From NCBI GenBank assembly GCA_029255685.2, contig CM055313.2:39884079-39948078 (forward strand): a DNA stretch of 64,000 nucleotides, read 5' to 3'. This DNA is from Silene conica. Its lineage: Eukaryota; Streptophyta; Magnoliopsida; Caryophyllales; Caryophyllaceae. The notes beneath the pieces were generated by a model, which was given only the letters and a program-made list of their open reading frames with translations, was not told where the DNA came from and made no database searches. Shown one piece after another: positions 35,141 to 46,264 of this stretch. A program made the position numbers and the translations under genes. Every line of letters starts with the position of its first letter. The first letter of the stretch is position 1.

Positions 35141-38100
35141 GTGCAGATAATCGCTAAAGAAAATAATCTATGGTACCTCGACAGTGGATGCTCCCGACAC
35201 ATGACAGGTGACGCCAACCTATTCACTACCTTAGAACCATTCGACGGAGGAAAAGTTACCTTCGGTGACAACAAAAAGGGAAAGGTAATAGGTATCGGTA
35301 AGATAGGCGTCTCAGCTTCTCACTCTATTAGCGATTATATCTGGTAAGTGGTCTTAAACATAACTTAATTAGTATATCCCAATTATGCAACAAAGGAAAC
35401 AAAGTTGTTTTTCATGCAGATGTTTGTCGTATAATTATGGAAGGTACAAGTAAAGTTATTCTTGAAGGTCATAGAAAGAAAAATGTTTATATGATTGATT
35501 TAAACATTGTGCCTACTGACTCTCTCTCATGTATGAAAGTTACGTTAGATGATCCATGTCTCTGGCATAAGAGATTTGGGCATATTAGTTCTCCTATTCT
35601 TAGCAAATTGAAGAGATGGGACTTGGTCGAAGGTCTTCCCAAGATCAGATTTGATCAAGAAAAGATGTGCGACACATGTGCACGATGTAAACACGTCAGA
35701 ACATCCTTCAAACCAAAAAGAATAGTTAGTACTAACCAAGCTCTTGATCTAGTACATATGGATCTCTGTGGCCCTATGAAGGTAAGAAGCAGAGGCGGTT
35801 CCAGGTATGTTTTCGTTCTAGTTGATGATTATTCTAGATTTGTTTGGCCTATCTTCCTTCACTCAAAAGACGAAACATTTGATGAATTTGTTAGTCTTAT
35901 GAAGCTTGTTCAAAACAAATTAAAAACTAATCTAGTAACTATTCGAACTGACCATGGAACTGAGTTTGACAACCATGCTTTTATAGAATTTTGTAAATCC
36001 AACGGTGTTGGACATAATTTCTCTGCACCTAGAACACCACAACAAAACGGAGTAGTAGAACGCATGAACAGAACCCTAGAAGACATGGCTAGAACAATGC
36101 TTCTTTGTAGTGGCCTACCTAGAAACTTTTGGGCTGAGGCTATTAGCACAGCTTGCTACATTCATAATCGTGCTATGATTAGACCTATCTTTAAAAAGAC
36201 ACCCTATGAACTTTTACGTGGTCATAAACCTAATATATCTCATCTAAGATGTTTTGGGTGTAAATGCTTTGTTCATAACAATGGTAAAAATCGTTTAAGC
36301 AAATTTGACCCTAGAAGTGATGAGGCTATTTTCATAGGATATTCTGATCATAGTAAAGCCTATAAAGTTTTTAACAAACGTACTTTATGCATAGAAGAAA
36401 GCGTACATGTTATCTTTGATGAGAATAATGTCTTCGACAAGCCTTTACAAGACGAAGAGGAAAACCTAGACGAACCTGACTTTAAGTTGTCAAGGGAAGA
36501 TCCTCCTGAAATAGAAAATAACGATGAAGGCGAAATTCAAGAAAACACTGATGAACTTGACTTGGAAGGAAATGGTGCGAGAAATGAAACTACAGTTGAT
36601 GATACAGTGGATAACTCTCAAACCAATGACTTAGAACCCAGAGTTATAGCTAATGAAGCTACAACTTTGAATCAAAACCAAAGGGAAGAGGGCATAGTTA
36701 TACCTGACTCTCCTACAAACCTTGGTTTGGATTCAGGGGGAACAAGTCAAAATCCCGAGTCAAGCAGTAGCAATGAAAACAATCAATCAAGAAACTGGAG
36801 ATATAAAGGCTCTCACCCTCTGGATAATATCATAGGAAGCCTTACAGAAGGAGTTCAAACTCGAAGAAGCTTAAACAACTTCTGTTCCTTCTACTCCTTT
36901 CTCTCCACAATTGAACCTACAAATATAAAAGAAGCTCTTGCAGAACCTGACTGGATAGTCGCCATGCAAGAAGAACTACAACAATTCGAAAGGAATAAAG
37001 TATGGCATCTTGTTCCTCGTCCAAAAGATAGATCAGTAATTGGAACAAGATGGGTATTCAGAAATAAATTAGATGACTCTGGAGTCATCGTTCGTAATAA
37101 AGCAAGATTGGTCGTTCAAGGATACAACCAACAGGAAGGGATCGATTATGACGAAACCTTTGCTCCTTTTGCTCGCCTTGAAGCGATTCGCTTGCTCATA
37201 GCATTTGCTGCACATAAAGGAATGAAATTATTTCAAATGGATGTTAAAACTGCATTCCTTAATGGATATCTTCAGGAGGAAGTCTATGTCGAATAACCTC
37301 CTGGATTTCCTGACAGCAAACTCAAGGATCATGTGTACAGATTGGACAAAGCTCTCTACGGGCTGAAACAGGCCCCTCGAGCATGGTACGACAGACTATC
37401 AAAGTTTCTATTGAAAAGCGGATTCAAGAGAGGATCAGTAGATAAGACACTATTTCTGAAAAGTGAAAATTCCAATCTACTAGTTGTCCAGATCTACGTT
37501 GACGATATTATATTTGGCTCAACCAACAAAAAGTTGTGCCAATATTTCTCAGAGTTGATGACATCCGAATTTGAGATGAGCATGATGGGAGAATTAAAAT
37601 TCTTCCTTGGTTTACAAATTCAACAATCGAACGAGGGTATCAAAGTTCATCAACAAAAATACGTCAAAGAATTAATAAAGAAGTTCGGAATGGAATCCTC
37701 TCATCCTATGCCTACGCCAATGGTAACAGATAAGAAACTCACCAAAGACGAGGACGGTAAGTCAGTAGATGAAACTACTTATAGAGGTATGATTTGTTCA
37801 CTTCTTTATCTTACTGCAAGTCGTCCAGATATAATGTTTAGTGTCTGCGTTTGTGCTCGGTTCCAATCTGCACCAAAAGAATCACATATGATTGCGGTTA
37901 AGAGAATTTTAAGATACCTAATTGGAACATCAAAATTATATCTATGGTATCCTATGGACTGTAATTTTAACTTATTAGGATATTCAGATGCGGATTATGC
38001 AGGCTGTTCTTTAGACAGGAAAAGTACTTCTGGACTTGCGACTTTCGTTGGACCATGTATTATATCTTGGGCATCCAAGAAACAAAATTCAGTCGCCTTG

Positions 38101-38439
38101 TCAACCGCAGAAGCAGAATATATTGCAGCCGCACTGGTATGTTCCCAACTGCTATGGTTAAAACAACAGTTATTTGATTATGGTATTGACGTGGGATGTA
38201 TACCTATATTATGTGACAATACGAGTGCTATTATAATATCTAAAAACCCGGTTCAGCACTCAAGAACAAAACACATAGAGATTAGAGATCACTTCTTACG
38301 TGACCATGTAGAAAAGAAAAACATTAAGTTGGAATTTTGTAGTACGGAAAAACAATGGGCGGATATTTTTACTAAACCTTTGGCTAGGGAACGATTTGAG
38401 ACTTTACGATTGGAAATTGGTTTAATCGGTGGCACCTAA
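35141..38439 (+). pseudogene. Copia Pol of E: PR-IN-RT-RNase H, broken
   Basis: Protease begins near 35165 with LDSGCSRHMTG. A frameshift near 35335 separates it from the rest. From 35437 on are the pre-integrase zinc region (WHKRFGHIS, then CDTCARCKH), the integrase core with catalytic Asp at 35761, Asp at 35950 and Glu at 36058 (D-35-E spacing), the RT with YVDD at 37495-37506, and RNase H (YSDADYAGC, LSTAEAEYIAA, DNTSAI). The only break between 35437 and 38439 is a stop at 37294-37296, where the family usually has a Gln, consistent with a single CAA to TAA change. Gag and Pol are in different frames here. Pol would process, copy and integrate the element's RNA. Confidence 0.93.
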
Positions 38440-39011
38440 TCGATCTTAAGAGCTGAAAATAACCCAATGATTGACTATGAAAAGACTGAATTATATGACT
38501 GTGTCCGTATATTCCGCTGCATATCTATGTGTGTTATTTTTTATTGAATGCTCGAACTTTAATTATATCATGATATATGTTATACGAACGTGCACAACCA
38601 ATTTCTCAGATCAAAATAATAATATTCAAATATTTTTTTTTTTTAAAACCTAAAAATATTATTATATCTAAATATAGTTACGTACCTCAAATACGTAACT
38701 TAAAATAAAATCGTACTTACCAAATTCACGTAACAAGAAAATCGTAACAAATCAAATATACGTACCAACTAATTAACCCCACCTAATTTACCTACCCCAC
38801 GTGTCACTTCCCTCCCTCTTCAAAACCAAAAAGTTACTTTACCCATTTCTATACTCCACCTCTCCCTATAACCGTCATCTCTCACAACTCTAACTCCACC
38901 CTCACATTACTCTCACCTCACTATAACTCTCCTTCATCAAACCTATTAAAATTAAAATCACCATTAAAACCTCACCTATAACTCTCTTTTCACAAACTTC
39001 AAATAATAAAA
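38440..39011 (+). other. Spacer between pol and ORF3 of E
   Basis: AT-rich DNA and C/T-rich stretches (cccacctaatttacc, ctccctcttc). I see no gene. Confidence 0.6.
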
Positions 39012-39701
39012 ATGCCCCCCATTTCTGCCCGTCGGTCCTCACGACATAAACCCCCATCTCCCACTCCGACGCCTTCGCCACCGCCATCACCTGAACCACT
39101 CATGGTTGAAGTTCCTAAAACCGAAACCAGCAAACGTCGAAAGTTAGACAAAGGGAAAAATGTTATGAAAGAAGACTCTTGTGCTCAAGATCCTCGCCCT
39201 CTGTTTCAAGACTTTTCTGAAGAAGCAACTAAAGAAGGGCTTGAGAAAGTTAGAATGACGAAAAAGGAAGGTATGCTCATAGACCGCCTTTTACCATATT
39301 CGGTGCATGCGGGTCGTTTTTACCCGACTTCATGGGTAGACGGCGTTCCTGCCCTTAAGTTCTTTAAAAACTTTCTTTTATTTCAAGAATGGGTTTATAT
39401 AAGTAATTTCTCGGGTCTGATCTTTCCGATTGAGTTAGTTCAGTTTTATGCTTCAGTAAAGTTAGTCGATGATGGGGTTGTGGCTGTTGTTAATGGAAAG
39501 GAAATTGGGATTTCTATGGATGACATGTGTAGGCTCTTTGGTTAAAGAACGAAGGGCTCGTTCTTGATCCGAGTAAGGAATGGTCTAATGTTACTAAGGT
39601 TGAAAAGATGCAAATTAAAAAATACTTTGATAATGAAGCTACCGAAGTCAGTCCCTTGCTCACAAGTTCGTTTAATCCCATGTTAAAATTCTTTGTTAAT
39701 T
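39012..39701 (+). pseudogene. ORF3 (env-like position) of E, 5' part
   Basis: The frame starts at the ATG at 39012 with a proline-rich stretch (PSPTPTPSPPPSP), then a K/R-rich patch (SKRRKLDKGK). The globular part contains LLPYSVHAGRFYPTSWVDG and FFKNFLLFQEWVYISNFSG and resembles the putative plant transposon protein family (PF20167 from memory), often annotated as envelope-like in Sireviruses. A frame change near 39540 is needed to continue to 39701, where element C interrupts it. No signal peptide or clear membrane segment is visible, so an envelope role is not shown. Its function in Sireviruses is unknown. Confidence 0.75.
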
Positions 39702-39971
39702 TGATACGTGTCTATTTTATGATGTTTTACATCTATTTTTACACGTATTTGGTCGCTCATTTACTATGTTTTAGCCTTTATTTCCCACAAATTGTGTACT
39801 TTCGTATTTTTATGCACTTTTGCAGATTTATGCGGAAAAGAGACGATTTAGCACCAAATTCGTATCCTCAAGTCTTTTGCTTAATTAAGGAATAAATGGA
39901 AAGTCAACTGGAGTCAAAATCAAGTACCAAGAGTCAAAACAGAAGAAATCCGAAGATCTCCGTACAGAAGC

Positions 39972-40004
39972 GATCGACCGACCAGCTAAACGGGTCGGCC
40001 GACC
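39972..40004. promoter_or_regulatory. 33-bp dyad module C1
   Basis: Arms GATCGACCGACC and GGTCGGCCGACC, centre agctaaacg (9 bp). Repeated in the 3' LTR at 46535-46567. Confidence 0.85.
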
Positions 40005-40071
40005 AGGCCCGATTTTCATAAGGTCCAATTTTCATGAAAAGACCGGAAATAAGAGAAGCCCAACAAGAAGT

Positions 40072-40104
40072 GGTCGACCGACCAGTTATACGGGTCGGCC
40101 GACC
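40072..40104. promoter_or_regulatory. 33-bp dyad module C2
   Basis: Arms GGTCGACCGACC and GGTCGGCCGACC, centre agttatacg, exactly 100 bp from C1. It ends 80 bp before the TATA box. 3' LTR copy at 46635-46667. Confidence 0.87.
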
Positions 40105-40184
40105 AGATTAAAGCCCATACGATTTCTTTTCTTTTTCGGAAATAAAGTAGAATTAGAATTTTAAGGAAACTCTTAGTTTTTACC

Positions 40185-40193
40185 CTATATAAG
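40185..40193 (+). promoter_or_regulatory. TATA box of C 5' LTR
   Basis: ctatataag, identical to the box in LTR Z. The corresponding place in D reads tatttaag. Confidence 0.65.
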
Positions 40194-40610
40194 CCAATCT
40201 TGTGATTAGGGTTTGGCATCTTGGATTATTTAGATCTTTCATCTATAAAATCTTTTAGTATCAAGTCTTTATCATATTCAGTTTTATTCAAGCTTTAGTT
40301 TTGTAATCTTTCAATAGTTCCCAAGTATTCAATAAAGTTAATTCCGTTCTGCCTCAATCCCAATTGTGGTAATTCTTCTTTGATCTAGTTTCATTATTGT
40401 TCTTATTGCTTTTATTACAATTATTAAGTTAGAATCCCAAGCTTTATTTGAATCTTGCATGCTTAGTTTATTCACTATGTTCTTCATGTTTATTCCCAAT
40501 TTTATATTCGTCTTAACAATTATGAGTAACTAATTTTCATATGTTAGGATGTAGGGAATAATATGCATAGGTAAATAAAATCCGAAAAACCCGACCTGTA
40601 GCAGGACCTC

Positions 40611-40684
40611 GGTCGGCCGACTGGAATAGTCGGTCGGTCGACCGAGGCCGTGGTCGGCCGACTGGAGTAGCCGGTCGGTCGACC
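40611..40684. promoter_or_regulatory. Tandem dyad modules C3 and C4
   Basis: Two 33-bp modules at 40611-40643 and 40652-40684, 8 bp apart. Both have left arm GGTCGGCCGACT and right arm GGTCGGTCGACC, with centres ggaatagtc and ggagtagcc. 3' LTR copies lie at 47174-47206 and 47215-47247. Confidence 0.87.
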
Positions 40685-41284
40685 ACTCGCGTCTGTTTTC
40701 TTATTTCGTCTTTTCTTATAAATTATAATATCCTGCAATGAGACCAATAGGAGACTTGTAGGATGTTAGTAATGACCTACCCAAGATTGAAAGATACGGG
40801 AAGGGCATTGGTTTACACTTTAAGACGGATAGGTTACTCAAGGCTGAAAGGTATGTAACCTGGAATTTAGGAATCACCCTTATTGTTGACACCCAATAAT
40901 TGTGAGACCTAGGAACTAATAGCATAGGCCGAAAGGAGCTATTAGATAGCATAGACCTAAAAAGATATGTTACACCCCCTTACGCGACTGCAATACATGT
41001 TGACCTTAGGATTTATTTTACCTTAGCTATTTATTACCCGAACATCCTAGCATCCTCTTTTATTATATTTTATTCTCATCTTTTAATTCTTGTTTTATTT
41101 TAATTTTTGCTTTAGATATAGTAATCAACCAATCAACCCCCAAATTTGTTACCTTTAAACATTAACATTAAAACAATAAACATTCCCCACCTCTTTGTGG
41201 TTCGACCCTGACTTTCACTATCTATTGTTAAGGTTAGGAATTATAAATTTATCTTTGGTACCCTCAACGACGGGCATCAAATTT

Positions 41285-41302
41285 TGGCGCCGTTGCCGGG
41301 GA
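41285..41302 (+). other. Athila-type primer-binding site of C
   Basis: tggcgccgttgccgggga lies five bases after the LTR end. Athila elements typically carry this site, which I recall as complementary to tRNA-Asp. Confidence 0.88.
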
Positions 41303-42975
41303 GGTGACGCCAGTGTTTATTGTTTTTTGTTTTTGTTTCTCTTTGTTTAAGGAACTTTTTGTTCCTTAAACCTTCTCACCTTCTTCTTGTAGTTTCCTCT
41401 TATGCGCAGGTCAGTTCAAGGAGAACTCCTACCACTTGATCTCGAAATTGAGAGAACTCTTAGGGAAAGAAGAAAGCAACTTCTAGCAAATCAGGAAGGA
41501 GGTTCACCATCTTCCTTATTTCAAGAAGACCTTTTCGAGTTACCACCATCTTCACCAAAAACACCACCTTCGCAACCAAATTCACCCATCAATCCGCTTT
41601 CACCAAAAACACCATCTTTTACCTATTTTCCAGTTTTTCCTAAAGAAGAAGAGAACATGGCAGAGGAAGCTACTATTGCCAGTCACTCCATGCCTCAGGC
41701 AAAGGACCTATACAAAGGGTTCACTTTACCTGCAGGTACTGGGAAGCCATTCGAGGCCAAGCCTGCCTATATTACTATGGTTGAAAGAAACCAATTTGGA
41801 GGCTCGGCCAATGAGGATGCTGCTAAGCATATTGAAATCTTCACAGATTACATATGCTCTATAGCACCCCCAGAAGGAGTGACGCAGGATCAGATTAAAC
41901 AGACCATGTTTATCTTCTCCCTTAGGGACTCTGCGAGAGAATGGTACAGAGACCTTGACCGCACTGCTGCGGGAGTTACAGATTGGAACACCTTAGCCCT
42001 AGCTTTCTACAGGAAATATTACTCTGCATCAAAGACAAATGCTTTAAGAGCACAGATCACTAATTTCAAGCAAGGTCCCAATGAAGACTTTAGCGAGGCG
42101 TGGGACAGGTTCAAGAGACTTGTTCGATCCATACCACATCACGGATTCGAACAATGGTTTCTTTGCAACCAGTTCTACAATGGCCTCTATGATGACAACA
42201 GGGCCTACTTAGATGCTGCAGCTAATGGAAGATTCCAAGATAATTCAGGAGAGACTAAGGGTCTCAAGTTAATAGAAGATGTTGTTGTGCACCGCGCTGA
42301 GCATGGTACTTCCAGAGGAAATCAGAGAAAATCTGAGTATAACCTGTCAGCAATTGAGGCCTTAACGGCCAAGTTGGAAAAGTTTGAGGCTGCAGGAAAG
42401 CTCGATCTAGGGAGTGGAAGCAAGGGAGGAATATACCAGGTGAACGCCGTTCAGGACGGACCCTTTGCTTGCGAGAGGTGCGGTGGAGAAGGGCATGTGT
42501 CAAAGTTCTGTACTTCATCTAATGAGACATGTGCCGCTTTTCAGCATTACCGTGGAACAATTTCTATGACCCAAATAATAATAATATCCATCCCAACTTA
42601 AGGTGGACAAGCCAGAATGTTCAAAACCCACAGCATATGCAACCTCAGCAAAATTCCACTTATGTACCCCCACACAAACAAAACTTCCAAAGACCACCTT
42701 TCAACCCTCAACCACCTTCCAATCCACCACCCAACACAGATGCTCTTATCCAAAATCTTATTGGGTTGGTTCAGAAGGAGTCACAGGCTAGAGAGGCAGG
42801 GATGAAGATGTTGGAGTCCCAAATTGCTCAGATCGCGAGCAAGAATGATACCAGGGCTCCGGGTCAACTTCCGACCAAACCGGACCAGAAGAAGGAGACC
42901 CTAAACATCGTAACCCTGCGAAGTGGAGCTAAGGTGGGGGCTGAGAAAGAAAAAACAGCGAGTAGCAGCAAAGTC

Positions 42976-43008
42976 GGTCGACCGACCGAAGAATCTGGTC
43001 GACCGACC
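42976..43008. repeat. 33-bp dyad module C5 (in gag)
   Basis: Two GGTCGACCGACC arms with centre gaagaatct. In frame it encodes GRPTEES-GRPT. Confidence 0.9.
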
Positions 43009-43047
43009 GCGGAGCAGGATCCGAAAACATCAGCTGAACAGGAGACT

Positions 43048-43080
43048 GGTCGACCGACCGAGGATACTGGTCGACCGACC
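43048..43080. repeat. 33-bp dyad module C6 (in gag)
   Basis: Two GGTCGACCGACC arms with centre gaggatact, 72 bp (24 codons) from C5. It encodes GRPTEDT-GRPT in the same frame. Confidence 0.9.
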
Positions 43081-44448
43081 ACCGAAGCCGAATCTGAAGT
43101 CCCCTTTCGTCCAGAATTGCCGAATAACTTACGAGATTTTCTTTTCAGAGGTGACAAGACTCCCAGATTTTTAAAAAGGGCTGCAAATACGGAATCCTCA
43201 GCTGCTCCTTTTCCAGAGAGACTCGTGCCTTCAAAGGAACAGGTATCTTTTGATAAATTTAAAGATGTAATTCGTTCATTAAATGTTCAAGTTCCATTTT
43301 TAGAATTAGTTCAACAAGTTCCTTCTTATCTTAAATTCATGAGACAGCTTTTGTCAAGAAAGAGGTCTCTAGAAAAGGTTGAGTCTGTGGCTCTCACTGA
43401 AGAGTCATCTAGCTTTTTAACACATGTCATTGCCCCTCATAAATTAGAAGACCCTGGAAGTTTTTCTGTCCCCTGTAATATAGGAACCTTCCCAGTTAAG
43501 AAGGCTCTATGCGACTTAGGTGCTAGTATAAGTGTCATGCCACTAAGTGTTGCCTTAAAATTAGGGATGACCGAATTTGCGGTGACCAGTATGACAGTCC
43601 AGATGGCTGATCGCACATCTATGGAACCTATAGGGGTGTTAGAAAACATCCCTGTGCGTATTGACAGGTTTTTCTTCCCAGTAGACTTTGTTGTTTTGGA
43701 CATCCCAGAGGATGCCCATATACCCATCATTCTAGGAAGACCCTTTCTTCACACTGCAGGTGCCATTATAGATGTAGGCACTGGAACTCTAACCTTCAAA
43801 GTAGGCAAACATTCTATCATCTATGGCCTATCCTATAGGAAGAAGGATGCTATGACCCCCATCACATGTAATGCTATCACTTCTGAAAAGAAGTATGAGG
43901 TCATCACTACTTCTCCACCTTTACTACCTGTTCCTGTATCTGTTTTTACACCTCCGCCCCAGATTGGGAGCAATAGGGAGGACACTTCTATTATGACTAT
44001 TGCAGGAATTGGTTTGGGGAAACCCAAGGAGAAGGAAGTCATCATCCAGAGAGGAGGAATGGGATGCCTAAGCTATGGAGAAGATGAGGATCCAGACGTC
44101 GTGGATCGAGAGGAGAAAAAGAAGAGGAGGCAGGCTCAAGCAGAGAGACCGTCGCATATGCTTTGCGATGGAGGAAAGAAGATGTGTTTTGCCACTGAAG
44201 CAAAAACTGTGGAGACTACGGCGTGCCGTCAGAAGCCGTGGTCGGATATTTTCCGCATCTTCAGCGGATAGTTGTTTTTAAATTACGGTTTTAAGACAAT
44301 TTATTTTATGTTGTGTGAAACTTTTTAGTTCGGTTTGCTAGTAGTTAAGACTTTTAGAATCGTTTTGGCATCTCGCGCATTGTTGGGCGCACATATTTTC
44401 TTGCTTTTTCAGGATTTCCGAAGAAAAGAAAACCTCCAGGACTAAGAT

Positions 44449-44481
44449 GGTCGACCGACCAGAATCATCAGTCAGTCGACC
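44449..44481. promoter_or_regulatory. 33-bp dyad module C7
   Basis: Arms GGTCGACCGACC and AGTCAGTCGACC, centre agaatcatc. Confidence 0.8.
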
Positions 44482-44520
44482 AGAGGCGCTGTATCGCAGA
44501 ATTTTCCACTGTTCACAGGA

Positions 44521-44553
44521 GGTCGATCGACCAGAAACACCGGTCGGTCGACC
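44521..44553. promoter_or_regulatory. 33-bp dyad module C8
   Basis: Arms GGTCGATCGACC and GGTCGGTCGACC, centre agaaacacc; 72 bp after C7. Confidence 0.8.
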
Positions 44554-44640
44554 TACCTGTCCGCTGCAGTCTTTCGTTTCTCTTCCTTGGAACTCGTGAA
44601 ATCAAATTGGATACTTGAGTGGCACTGATAGCCACCGTAA

Positions 44641-44668
44641 CCTCCCAGCTTACGCTGGTTTGGGGAGG
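44641..44668 (+). other. Conserved hairpin in C 3' region
   Basis: cctcccagc pairs with gct and ggggagg around a short ttac loop with a one-sided bulge, and is followed by a T-run. The same structure is at 58355-58382 in D. Its role is unknown. Confidence 0.6.
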
Positions 44669-44775
44669 TTTTTCTCTTACATCTTTTAAACCCAGTGAGT
44701 TCTTTCCAGTTTTTCCTTAGCTTTATTTTCTTTGCATCTTTCCTTTAATTTTCTGAAACCTTTACTTAGGCTAGT

Positions 44776-44795
44776 GCACAATGGGGACATTGTGC
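44776..44795. other. Perfect 8-bp hairpin in C 3' region
   Basis: gcacaatg and cattgtgc form a perfect stem around the loop ggga. The identical hairpin occurs at 58490-58509 in D. Confidence 0.75.
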
Positions 44796-45574
44796 GAGTT
44801 GGTTTGGGGAATGGTTTCGTGTTACATGCATTGCATTTTGTCACACGTTTATTGCATTTCTGTCTTGCATCGTTCTTTTCTTTATTTTCCTTATATATAC
44901 AAAAATCCAAAAAAAATTAAAAAAATCAAAAATTCCAAAAAAATGCACGTTTATTTTAGCATATAGGTCGAGTCGGAACGATAGTATTTCAAGGATGATT
45001 TTGCTTTCTTACATGTTTATGCCTTTATCTTGCCTTGTCAACTTGTTTTAGTATGAGAGTCTTTTGCATATCTACGAGTTTTTGTCAACTTGCATATCTT
45101 GAGACTTGACTTATACCTTGGCAACCTATTATACATTCTAAGGTTTAGAGCTTATTTCCTGGTTTCATTATTAAACCGGTTGTCTAGGATGTGAGTAGTA
45201 CTCCCCTTGGAACATGTTACATCAATATGCATAAACATGAGCTTGAATTGCTATATACTTGTTTTACTATCTCGTTTTGTGAGTCTTGATACGTGCATTT
45301 GGGATCCATTTTCTCTTATTTACCCATAAGCTTCACATAGCCAAAATTGCCTTTTTATTCCCCCAAAACTACATCCCATACTTAGCCTACCCTTCCAAGC
45401 TAGTATCTGTGGTCATTGGATTATTTTTTGAGGCATCTTGGTTTGTGTGCTATCATAAGCAAAAAGAGAAAAGAAAGAAAGAAAGCAAGAAAAGAAAAAG
45501 AACAGAAAATTCAAAGAAGGAAAGAAAGAAAAGAAAAAAAAAAAAAACGAAAAAATCCAGAAAATACGAAAGTC

Positions 45575-45608
45575 AGTCGACCGACCGCATATACAGGTCG
45601 GGCCGACC
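45575..45608. promoter_or_regulatory. Dyad module C9 (one-base insertion)
   Basis: Arms AGTCGACCGACC and GGTCGGGCCGACC with centre gcatataca; the right arm has one extra G. It lies about 690 bp before the 3' LTR, as does its counterpart in D (59298-59330). Confidence 0.75.
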
Positions 45609-46264
45609 AACTGGCACCATCAGAAAAAATTTCGTTTCAAGAAATTCCTTTCTTTTATTTGTTATCACTCCCGTACTTCATTCAAAATATTTGGGAGTCC
45701 TTTCTTACATTCAAATGTGAGAGTTGTGCCACAAGAAAAGGCAGTTTCTTAATATCAAAAAGTTGTGAAATATGTTATTGGGAATCGGTTTTACTAGCTT
45801 GGCTACTAACCCCACAAATCCAAAAAACATCTTAACCACTTTTACCTTTTACCTCACATATCTTTCGTACCTCATTTGCATGTATCTGGGTCATTAAATG
45901 AGATTGTTATACAAAGTTGTAGAATTCTCGTTCATGTTAGATTGCAGGCATGTTTCCATGGGTCGCAGTTAGGTGAGTGTCTCTACAAAATTACTTCTTT
46001 CTATCTTTTACATATACTCACCCTTTGCTTCATGAGTGTCTCGAGCGTACCGCGAGAGTCCATGGTATAAGTCTCTATAGTCTTTATGTTTTCAAGTTTG
46101 ACAACCCTATAACTCGTTTGCATGATTTGAATATTATCTCATTTTGTTCTTGGCATTGGTTTAGGCTTACATGTAAATTTCGCTCTGAGATTGAAATCGT
46201 TCCATTAGTTAAGATCGAGTCTATTTCTTGCTTGAGGGCAAGCAAGGGTTTGGTTTGGGGAATT

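Larger units (their letters stand above)
39702..41279 (+). repeat. 5' LTR of C
   Basis: 1578 bp. It contains two dyad modules upstream of the TATA box, the box itself at 40185-40193, and two more modules at 40611-40684. Open frames in it recur in the 3' LTR and have no protein character. Confidence 0.95.
41402..44271 (+). pseudogene. Athila-type Gag-protease of C, one frameshift
   Basis: The frame starts at the ATG at 41402. After a proline-rich N-terminal stretch comes the retrotransposon Gag domain (PF03732-like: ARGWY-type motif as AREWYRDLD, then EAWDRFKRLVRSIPHHG) and a C-x2-C...C region (CERCGGEGHVSKFC) around 42470-42513. A frame change near 42540 is needed to continue to 44271. The second part has a Q/P-rich linker, four in-frame GRPT heptads produced by two dyad modules, and a retropepsin domain with catalytic DLGAS at 43513-43527 (DLG is usual in Athila) and ILGRPFL downstream. 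It stops at 44271 without RT. Apart from the frameshift it is open, consistent with recent mobility using foreign Pol. Confidence 0.9.
44272..46264 (+). other. 3' non-coding region of C
   Basis: About 2 kb similar throughout to 57938-59986 of D. It contains three dyad modules, the two other hairpins listed separately, A-rich (44900-44943) and AAAG-rich (45463-45560) low-complexity tracts, and gcttgagggcaagcaag (46231-46247) followed by the polypurine-like ggtttggggaatt before the 3' LTR. The lysine-rich open frame at 45286-45720 comes from the AAAG tract and is not a gene. Confidence 0.75.

Noticed and set aside
39972-40684. CRISPR-like reading of regularly spaced short repeats
   Set aside because: The arms come in isolated pairs with 9-bp centres inside plant retrotransposons; there is no array, leader or cas gene.
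42864-43174. Minus-strand and alternate-frame ORFs across the gag linker of C (repeated VGRPVSS or VDRP)
   Set aside because: They are shadows produced by the near-palindromic dyad modules within the real gag frame.
45286-45835. Lysine-rich frames of about 140 residues (also 59071-59517)
   Set aside because: They arise from AAAG-rich low-complexity DNA in the 3' regions of C and D.
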